This document shows, in pieces, positions 57,680 to 64,000 of a stretch of DNA of 64,000 nt. Every line of letters begins with the position of its first letter. Positions within the stretch are counted from its first letter, which is position 1. A program made the translations under genes and the position numbers. This DNA is from JBJXHN01 sp046233135. Its GTDB lineage: Bacteria; Pseudomonadota; Alphaproteobacteria; Rhodospirillales; Rhodospirillaceae. The stretch covers positions 310,001-374,000 of the forward strand of contig JBJXHN010000005.1 of assembly GCA_046233135.1 (NCBI GenBank), read 5' to 3'. Below the pieces are notes generated by a model. It was given only the letters and a program-made list of their open reading frames with translations, had not been told where the DNA came from and did not search any database.

Positions 57680-59791
57680 TTAGAATCGTGTGGATACGGT
57701 CAGGAAGAATGACCGGCCCGGTTCGTTCACCTGCACTTCGGTGGGATCGAAGCTGGTGGCCTTGTTCAGGTGGTTGGCATAGGTGGCATCCAGCAGGTTG
57801 GTCACGCCGATGCCGATATCGAAGGGATCGAAGGCGGTTACCGTGGCTTTCAGGTCGAAGGTGACATAGCCGGGGGTGGCCCGCACGTCGCGGCCGGTGC
57901 CGGTGGTGGTGTCCATATCCACCCGGTTCTGGGCCAGGGCGCCGTTGACGACGCCACCCAGGGTCCAGCCTTTGCCTTCATAGGTTACCGCGCCGCGCAG
58001 GGTCAGCGGCGGGATCTGCGCCAGCGGACGGTTGTTGTCCAGGTCCTGGCCCCAGGTCCAGGCCAGGCTGCCTTCCACCAGCCAGGACGGCATCGGCCGG
58101 AGCGCGCCGCCGGCCTCGATGCCGGCGATCATGGCATCGGTGTTGGTGGTGACCTTGGTGCCGTCGGAGATCAGCACGCCACTTTGCCCCCGCGCCCGGT
58201 CGGCGACGATATAGTCTTCGACCATGTCCACATAGCCGCTGAGGAACAGGTCGGCGCCGTCAGTCCTGTAGGTTCCGCCCACGTCCATCTGGTGATGCTT
58301 TTCCGGCCTTACGTCGGGATTGCCGACCCAGCCCATGCTGCCATAGCCGGCGGCCATCGCCCGTTCACTGGCATCGGCGGTGCGCACGGCGCGGCTGAGT
58401 CCGCCATAGGCGCCGAACCCGCCGCCCAGGTCCTGTTCCAGACGCAGCAGGCCGCCCAGATTGACTTCGGTCTTGTTCTCGAAGGCGGTGCCGTAGACCC
58501 GCTGGTACTGGGTATTGGCCGAGATACCGGATGCCGACGCGATCCGGTCGGCCGCGCCGGCCGTGATCCGCACGATATCCAGGCGACCGCCGGCCACCAG
58601 GGTGGTGCGCTCCGCCAGCGGGATGCGGGTCTCGCCGAAAACACCGATGTTGGTGATGCGTACTTCCGGCCAGGAATAGGACTGCAGGCCGGTGGCCGCC
58701 ATCATGCCGGTGTAGCGTTCGGATGCGCGACTGTTGCTTTGCATATCAACGCCCACGGCGGTCTTCCAGCCGCCCAGGTCCAGGTTGGCGGCAAGGCGAC
58801 CGCCGGCGGTTCGGGATTCGGCTTCGGTTTTCATGGACATCATCCCCACCTCCCGCAGGGAATAGTTGTCCATCAGGTGGTCGACCTTGTTGGCATACAG
58901 GCTGGCGTCGATGGCCTTCAGCACGTCGTGGTCGACGGGCAGGTGCAGGCGGCTGTTGGCGCCGATGGTGGTGGTTTCCGGACTGTCCATCATGCCGTTG
59001 AATAGTGCGTCGTCGACGCGGTCATAGGTCAGGCCGGTTTCCCACAGCATGCCTTGGTGGCTGTAGCCCAGGGACAGGCCGGCGCCTGTCTGGTCGAAGG
59101 CCGACCGTACGGTCTTGCCGCTGCCGTCCTCATAGGTGTTGGACCGGCTGTAGATGGCGTTGCCCCGGATGAAGAAGTCGTCGGCGACCAGGGTGCCGCG
59201 CAGGCCGCTCAGGCTGCCGAAACCGTTGGATTCCAGGCCGCCGAACAGGGTGCCGGTGAACGGCTTGGTCATGTCCGGCGCGGCGGTTTCCAGGCGGATG
59301 GTTCCGCCCGAGGCACCGGGTCCGTTGGTCACGGTCTGGTAGCCCCGGGTGACGATCATGGTGTCGTAGCTGCCCGGAATGGCCAGCGACGTCGGCGGGT
59401 CCATGCGGCCGGGGCAGGCGCCGTAGACGACGGTGTCGTCGACGATGACATTCAGCTGGTTCTGCTGCTGGCCGCGAATCACCGGCTCGAACCCATGGCC
59501 GCCGGCTCGGGCGGCCGTGACTCCGGGAACGGAGCGCAGCAGTGCCCCGGACTCCAGCACCGGCGGGCTGGAGGCGTCGAAGGGTGTGGCGGTGGCGGTG
59601 GCCGGCCGGGACTGGCCGGTACCGCTGCCCGACCCGGTCACCAGGATGGTGGGCAGGGCGGTGGCGCCGTCGGTGTCGGTCGCGGCGAGCACGGGGGTGG
59701 CGAGGATGGGAGCGGAAACGGACAGGCAAACCAGGGCAGAGCCCAGGGACGCGGCAAAGGCGGCCCGGGTCCGAAGGACAGGCTGGGTCAT
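57680..59791 (-). CDS. TonB-dependent copper receptor (OprC/NosA type)
   Basis: 703 residues. A signal peptide (about 1-37) precedes a plug domain and a 22-stranded beta-barrel that ends in Phe (FLTVSTRF). The plug segment VVYGACPGRMDPPTS (about 122-136) has the CPxxM pattern that binds copper in OprC. TonB-dependent uptake of copper across the outer membrane is the likely role. A DUF2946-like gene lies 92 bases upstream on the same strand, the usual neighbour of such receptors. Confidence 0.92.
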   Translation of the reverse strand: MTQPVLRTRAAFAASLGSALVCLSVSAPILATPVLAATDTDGATALPTILVTGSGSGTGQSRPATATATPFDASSPPVLESGALLRSVPGVTAARAGGHGFEPVIRGQQQNQLNVIVDDTVVYGACPGRMDPPTSLAIPGSYDTMIVTRGYQTVTNGPGASGGTIRLETAAPDMTKPFTGTLFGGLESNGFGSLSGLRGTLVADDFFIRGNAIYSRSNTYEDGSGKTVRSAFDQTGAGLSLGYSHQGMLWETGLTYDRVDDALFNGMMDSPETTTIGANSRLHLPVDHDVLKAIDASLYANKVDHLMDNYSLREVGMMSMKTEAESRTAGGRLAANLDLGGWKTAVGVDMQSNSRASERYTGMMAATGLQSYSWPEVRITNIGVFGETRIPLAERTTLVAGGRLDIVRITAGAADRIASASGISANTQYQRVYGTAFENKTEVNLGGLLRLEQDLGGGFGAYGGLSRAVRTADASERAMAAGYGSMGWVGNPDVRPEKHHQMDVGGTYRTDGADLFLSGYVDMVEDYIVADRARGQSGVLISDGTKVTTNTDAMIAGIEAGGALRPMPSWLVEGSLAWTWGQDLDNNRPLAQIPPLTLRGAVTYEGKGWTLGGVVNGALAQNRVDMDTTTGTGRDVRATPGYVTFDLKATVTAFDPFDIGIGVTNLLDATYANHLNKATSFDPTEVQVNEPGRSFFLTVSTRF

Positions 59792-59883
59792 GGGATGAAA
59801 CCCCTATGGGACTGAAGAAACACGGGCGCTCTTCGCCGGGCCGGACGGGTATCCGGGCGCGGCCGGCGGAGCGGTGCGGGTGT

Positions 59884-60267
59884 TCAGGCCAGGGGGTGCG
59901 GGGGGCCGCGGTTGCGCGGCCGGACGACGGACAGGCCGTGGAGCCGGGCCTGGACGGGACGGAGGATGGTGACGCGCACCGCTTGGGGCGGAACCGGGAC
60001 TGGCGGCTCGGCAACGGGCAGCAGGGCTACCGGCCCGGCGCCGGACAGGCAGAATACGCACTGGGGCCGGGTCGGGGTCTCGTCTTCGGCATCAACCGGC
60101 GAGGCATAGGCCTGACACAGGCTGGCCAGGGTGATTTTCAGCGCAGGATCGCGGGCGAGATCGGCACTGATCCCGGCCGCCGAGGGCAAGGCCACGGCCA
60201 GCCACAGCGCGAACAGCATCAGCTGCCGCGTCAGAAGCCTGATCGAGCCATGTCGTAACGTGCCCAC
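59884..60267 (-). CDS. DUF2946-like exported protein
   Basis: 127 residues from GTG 60267; an ATG 16 codons later (60219) is an alternative. A hydrophobic N-terminal segment (about 14-33) would export or anchor it. The CVFC motif (about 70-73) followed by SGAGPVALLP matches DUF2946, small proteins that often lie next to copper receptor genes. Metal binding by the CxxC pair is plausible. Confidence 0.75.
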   Translation of the reverse strand: MGTLRHGSIRLLTRQLMLFALWLAVALPSAAGISADLARDPALKITLASLCQAYASPVDAEDETPTRPQCVFCLSGAGPVALLPVAEPPVPVPPQAVRVTILRPVQARLHGLSVVRPRNRGPPHPLA

Positions 60268-60452
60268 GTGTCCGGGTCCCCCTTCGACAAACGGCTTAAT
60301 GGGCGGTGCCGGGGTCTGTCAAGGAGGGGGCGGTCCGGACAGCGGGATGCGCCCCGGTCGCCGACGCTGGTTTTGTCGGTGCTGCTCAAGGTCGTCCGGA
60401 GAGGCTTCTCCGGTCAGATGCAGACCCGTTACAGAAGGGTCCTCGGGCTGTC

Positions 60453-61820
60453 TCAGCGACCCAGCGTCACTTCGAACGTGCACCCTTGGCGTTCATTGAT
60501 GCAGCGGGCCACCCCGTCGTGAACGCGGGCCACGTCCTCGACAATGGCAAGGCCCAGTCCGCAACCCCTCGACTGGTCTTCGTCAACCCGGAAGAAGCGG
60601 TCGAAAATGCGCTGCGTCAGCGCTTCCGGAATGCCCGGACCATCATCGGTAAACCGCAAGGTCACGGTATCCTGGAGGAAGGCCACGGACACGTCCAGCC
60701 GCCCCCCGGGGCGCAAGGCGTATTTGGCTGCATTATCCAGAATGTTCGCGACCATCTCTTCAACCAGCACAGGATCGCAGACGACGGGTCGTGGCCTGCC
60801 GGCCACCGAGAAAGCAACGTCGACACCAAGGCGCAGCCGAGATTCAGCAAAGGGAATCACCTTTTCCCGAACCAGCGCGATCAGGTCCACTGTGTTGGCC
60901 AGCGCCTTCAGGCTGCGCCCCCGAACCCGTTCCAGCGACAGAAGCTGGGCTGTCAGGCGACTTGTCGCCTGCGCTGCCCTGGCGAGGTCGGCGACCCGGC
61001 TGCGCAATTCCGCTTCACTGGGCGCACTGATTGCCGCTTCAGCCTGACTCTGGATCGAAGCCACCGGATTGCGCATCTGATGAGCGGCATCGGAAATGAA
61101 GCCGTCGCGCAGGGCGAAGGCCCGGGACAGCCGGTCGAATAAAGAATTTGTCGTCTCTACCAAAGGGCGAAGCTCGGGAGGGACCCAGCGGCGGATTGGC
61201 CGCAGGTCATCGGGAGTGCGCTGACCGATGGCTTCTCTTAAATCGAGCAATGGTTTCAAGCCGAGCTGGATGCCGAACCACAGGATCAGCGCGGCGACCA
61301 GGATAACCGATCCCAAAAGCAGCACTGACTGCAGAACCAAGGAGCGCGAGAGCGCCTGCCGTTGGTCGATGGTCTGCCAGACCTCGACGGTGACCCAACC
61401 ACCATACCGTGGCTCGTGGATGAATTCCCGCAAGACGATTACCCGGACGCTGTCCCCCGAGGACAGGCTGTCATAGAAGATGGGCTTGCTGCTTGTAAGG
61501 GAGAGGCCGGCGGGAGCTGCGGGGGGATCGGAATAGCCTGTGACAAACCGCCCGTCCGGACCGGTAACTCTGTAGTAAACCGGGTCCCCGAGGGCGGCCG
61601 TCAGTTCTTCCAGTAGTTTGTCCGTCAGAATGTCGCCGTCCGAGAGGACAACGTCTCGGGAAATGGTCAATGCGACCGCAAGCAGCGTATTGTCATAGAG
61701 TTCTTGCGATAGCTTGTTGGCCGCCTGATACCGGGCGAAAGACGCTGCGGCTGCCGCCGTGACCAGGGGCAGAATCAACAAAAGGAACAGGCGTCCTCTC
61801 AGTGACAAGCGTTCCGGCAT
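60453..61820 (-). CDS. TctE-type sensor histidine kinase
   Basis: 455 residues. Two membrane helices (about 8-27 and 162-182) enclose a periplasmic sensor domain of the 2CSK_N type. The dimerisation/phosphoacceptor motif is DAAHQMRNPVASI (His about residue 247), and the ATPase domain has NILDNAAKYA, DDGPGIP and GCGLGLAIVEDVAR. It would sense a tricarboxylate-like ligand and phosphorylate the response regulator encoded just upstream, whose stop overlaps this start by one base (TGATG). Confidence 0.94.
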   Translation of the reverse strand: MPERLSLRGRLFLLLILPLVTAAAAASFARYQAANKLSQELYDNTLLAVALTISRDVVLSDGDILTDKLLEELTAALGDPVYYRVTGPDGRFVTGYSDPPAAPAGLSLTSSKPIFYDSLSSGDSVRVIVLREFIHEPRYGGWVTVEVWQTIDQRQALSRSLVLQSVLLLGSVILVAALILWFGIQLGLKPLLDLREAIGQRTPDDLRPIRRWVPPELRPLVETTNSLFDRLSRAFALRDGFISDAAHQMRNPVASIQSQAEAAISAPSEAELRSRVADLARAAQATSRLTAQLLSLERVRGRSLKALANTVDLIALVREKVIPFAESRLRLGVDVAFSVAGRPRPVVCDPVLVEEMVANILDNAAKYALRPGGRLDVSVAFLQDTVTLRFTDDGPGIPEALTQRIFDRFFRVDEDQSRGCGLGLAIVEDVARVHDGVARCINERQGCTFEVTLGR

Positions 61821-62491
61821 CAGCCTTCGTCCAGCATGTACCCGAGGCCGCGGGCCGTACGGATCACAACCCCGGTTCCGTCAATTTTGCGCCGAAGCCT
61901 GGAAATCAGCAGCTCCACCGCGTTTGCTTCCACGGCTGAGCCGATACCATAGAGGGCATCGGCGATCCGGTCCTTTTCGATGAGGCGGCCCCGGTTGTCG
62001 AGCAGCAGTTCAAATAACGCCAGTTCGCGCCTTGGAAGATCAAGGCTGGTATCGGCCAGGATAACGGTGCGCTGGTCGCGGTCGTAGGCGAGCTTCCCGA
62101 TGGTTTCGCGCATCGGTGCGACGTGCGGCCGCCGCCGGGAAAGGGCGCGCAAGCGGGCGAACAGTTCTTCCATGTCGAAAGGCTTGACCAGATAGTCGTC
62201 GGCCCCCGCATCAAGGCCTTCAACCCGTTCCGACGTTTTCCCGCGCGCCGTCAGGATCAGGACAGGGGTGGTTGCTCCGCGGCCTCGGAGGCGCTTTATG
62301 ATCTCGAGTCCCGACAGGCGCGGCAGATTGATGTCGATGATGGCCACATCTCCCATTTCCCGGGAGAGGAAGGTGTCCGCGTCCGCTCCGTCATCGATAT
62401 GGTCAACGGCATGCCCTTGATCCTTCAAGGCATTCTCGATACCCCGCGCGAGGCTGAGATTGTCTTCAACCAGTATCACCCGCATTGGCAT
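61820..62491 (-). CDS. TctD-type OmpR-family response regulator
   Basis: 223 residues; a second ATG two codons in fits MRVILVEDN as in TctD. The receiver domain has the acidic pair in VEDN, phosphoacceptor Asp in AIIDINLPRLSG (about residue 53), and Lys in DDYLVKPFDMEEL. The winged-helix DNA-binding domain ends with LLISRLRRKIDGTGVVIRT. It is divergent from tctC, with 156 bases between, where its binding sites should lie. Confidence 0.94.
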   Translation of the reverse strand: MPMRVILVEDNLSLARGIENALKDQGHAVDHIDDGADADTFLSREMGDVAIIDINLPRLSGLEIIKRLRGRGATTPVLILTARGKTSERVEGLDAGADDYLVKPFDMEELFARLRALSRRRPHVAPMRETIGKLAYDRDQRTVILADTSLDLPRRELALFELLLDNRGRLIEKDRIADALYGIGSAVEANAVELLISRLRRKIDGTGVVIRTARGLGYMLDEG

Positions 62492-62647
62492 CCCTTTTCT
62501 TTCGCATCGACAGGTTTCAGACAGGAATCCTCCCTATTGTCACCGATCAGGCCGTGCCAATGAGAAGAATGCAAGCACGGCGTCACGCGAGGGCAGCCCT
62601 TTCAAAAAGCTCGAAACAGCGTGGCGAGTTAAGACAGGGAGAAAGAA

Positions 62648-63754
62648 ATGAGCAAGAAACGCTGGATGACCCGGCGGGAGGCCTTCGGGCTCGCCGCCGG
62701 CATGATCGCCCTTGGCATGATTGGACCTGCCGAGGCTGCGGAAGTCGATTTCTCGGGCCGGACCATCGAATGGATCATTCCATTTTCGGCTGGCGGCGGG
62801 TCTGATACCTGGGCACGGTTCAACGCGCCGCTGCTTTCGAAGTATCTGCCCGGCAATCCGGTGGTCGTCGTGGTGAACGAACCCGGTGGTGGGTCGACGA
62901 AGGGGGCCAACCTGTTCGCCGCCCGCGCCAAGCCCGACGGCCTGACGATCCTGGGGACCTCCGCCTCGACCCAGTTTCCGTACCTGCTGGGCGATCCGCG
63001 GGTGCGCTACGAGTACAAGGACTGGCGCATTGTCATGACCAGTCCGACCGGTGGTGTCACGTACACGACCCCCGCCCTCGGCTTGCAGAGTCCGGAAGAT
63101 ATCGGAATGCTCAAGGACCAGAAACTGGTCTATGCCAGTCAGGGGGCGACCTCGATCGACCTGGTCCCGCTTCTGGGGTTCCGCCTGATGGGGCTGGATG
63201 TGCAGCATGTGTTCGGTTTCAAGGGTCGCGGTGACGGCCGTCTGGCCTTCGAGCGCGGAGAAGTGAACATCGACAGCCAGACCTCGTCGGCCTATCTGAA
63301 AAGTGTCCAGCCGTTGGTCGATGCCGGCCAGGCCGTTCCTTTGTTCAGCTGGGGTGTCCTTGACGAAACGGGTTCCGTCGTCCGCGATCCCACCTTTCCT
63401 GACCTTCCCACTTTCGTCGAAGCCTATCAGACGCTGACCGGCAAGGCGCCCTCAGGCGCAGAGTATGACGCCTATTTCGCCTTCTTTGCCGCCGGTTTCC
63501 CCGCGCAGAAGATGATGTTTCTGCCGAAAGGCACGTCCGACGACATTGTGGAGGCTTATCAGGCGGCCGTTGAAGCCATGAAAGCCGACCCTGATTATCG
63601 AGCCGATGCGGAAACCGTCTTGGGCGCGTACGAACAGGTGACCGGCTCCTTGTCCCAGTCTCTGTTCGAAAAAGGGTCTACCATCGCCCCTGAGCTGCGG
63701 GCACAGGTGACCGGAATGCTGACAGAGACCTACGGCATAAAATTCGACAATTAA
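62648..63754 (+). CDS. tctC: Tripartite tricarboxylate transporter substrate-binding protein
   Basis: 368 residues, longer than most TctC proteins (about 320). A Tat-like signal (about residues 6-31, MTRREAFGLAAGMIALGMIG, then AEA) is followed by IEWIIPFSAGGGSDTWAR and the type I binding fold with FGFKGRGDGRLAFERGE. It would deliver citrate or a related carboxylate to the TctA membrane subunit. A GGGAGAAAG ribosome site precedes the ATG. The next gene starts 112 bases on. Confidence 0.92.
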   Translation: MSKKRWMTRREAFGLAAGMIALGMIGPAEAAEVDFSGRTIEWIIPFSAGGGSDTWARFNAPLLSKYLPGNPVVVVVNEPGGGSTKGANLFAARAKPDGLTILGTSASTQFPYLLGDPRVRYEYKDWRIVMTSPTGGVTYTTPALGLQSPEDIGMLKDQKLVYASQGATSIDLVPLLGFRLMGLDVQHVFGFKGRGDGRLAFERGEVNIDSQTSSAYLKSVQPLVDAGQAVPLFSWGVLDETGSVVRDPTFPDLPTFVEAYQTLTGKAPSGAEYDAYFAFFAAGFPAQKMMFLPKGTSDDIVEAYQAAVEAMKADPDYRADAETVLGAYEQVTGSLSQSLFEKGSTIAPELRAQVTGMLTETYGIKFDN

Positions 63755-63866
63755 CGGCCGAATTCGAGCCGATGGCGGGCGCCACTGATCGCCCGCCGGA
63801 TCTCTTCTTCTTCTTATCAAAAGGCATGACTGGTCGTGGTCATGCAACAAACACGGAGTACCCCCC

Positions 63867-64000
63867 GTGGTTGATAGCCTATTGTCCGCGCTGTCGGCAT
63901 TTCTTTCCTTTGACTACCTTGTTTTCATGGTGATCGGCGTGTCCGTCGGTCTCATTGTCGGTGTCATCCCGGGATTGGGCGGCATTGCCGGCTTGTCGCT
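63867..64000 (+). CDS. tctA: Tripartite tricarboxylate transporter membrane subunit TctA, 5' end
   Basis: Starts at GTG 63867, after a GGAG ribosome site, and runs off the window after 44 complete codons. The residues include a first membrane helix (FLSFDYLVFMVIGVSVGLIV), then GVIPGLGGIAGLSL, the G-x-x-PGLGG signature of TctA. The gene follows tctC directly; the small subunit gene tctB, usually between them, is not there. Confidence 0.87.
   Translation, partial: MVDSLLSALSAFLSFDYLVFMVIGVSVGLIVGVIPGLGGIAGLS

Overview
The window is high-GC, densely packed DNA from an alphaproteobacterium, most probably a member of the Rhodospirillales. The pointers are the conserved blocks PPSR-maf-aroE-coaE-dnaQ / secB-fxsA-tim44-mltA-smr and hslVU / hisB-H-A-F-E-HIT, a PraR-type XRE regulator, a TimA-like Tim44 protein and a proteasome-like Anbu cluster. 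Species cannot be fixed from the sequence alone. No rRNA, tRNA, CRISPR array or insertion sequence was recognised. The first genes and a near-consensus parS site at 6626-6641 suggest that the chromosome origin lies close by, probably just upstream of the window.

Region by region. 1-6.6 kb: housekeeping genes (PPSR end, maf, aroE, coaE, dnaQ, secB, fxsA, tim44, mltA). 6.6-10.5 kb: parS, then a lactate-oxidation operon (lutA, lutB, a two-helix membrane protein, lutC) lying between mltA and smr. 10.5-18.6 kb: smr, a small XRE regulator, hslVU with a sigma32-like promoter, a PraR-like regulator, then the histidine operon and a HIT protein. 18.6-23 kb: a quorum-sensing module, with luxI and two unknown genes on the minus strand, luxR on the plus strand, and a PhyH-type dioxygenase. 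23-31.8 kb: comM, a diguanylate cyclase, the ATP-grasp/alpha-E/Anbu cluster, nth, an AraC-methyltransferase fusion and a DUF2237 gene.

31.9-34.8 kb: a minus-strand redox and metal operon (ribbon-helix-helix protein, Cys/Met-rich exported protein, cytochrome c, Tat-exported multicopper oxidase). 34.9-41.2 kb: a class A penicillin-binding protein, DinB, an AraC regulator, a PEBP protein and an amidase/TetR pair. 41.3-42.1 kb: the remnant of a Fic gene. 42.2-57.6 kb: purH, then a surface-polysaccharide region: a WbpM-type dehydratase, a WecA/MraY-type transferase and a GT4 gene behind rsmB; a beta-helix protein; then wecE-GT2-wecD-gtrA, a GT-C-like membrane protein and a methyltransferase. The wecE and wecD-like pair implies a 4-acetamido-4,6-dideoxyhexose residue. 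57.7-60.3 kb: a TonB-dependent copper receptor and its DUF2946-like partner. 60.4-64 kb: a TctE/TctD two-component system divergent from tctC and the start of tctA.

The most interesting signals are the parS site, the quorum-sensing module with palindromes next to luxI and before the dioxygenase gene, the Anbu cluster lacking its usual transglutaminase neighbour, the metal operon headed by a ribbon-helix-helix gene, and the inverted-repeat-rich gap in front of wecE.
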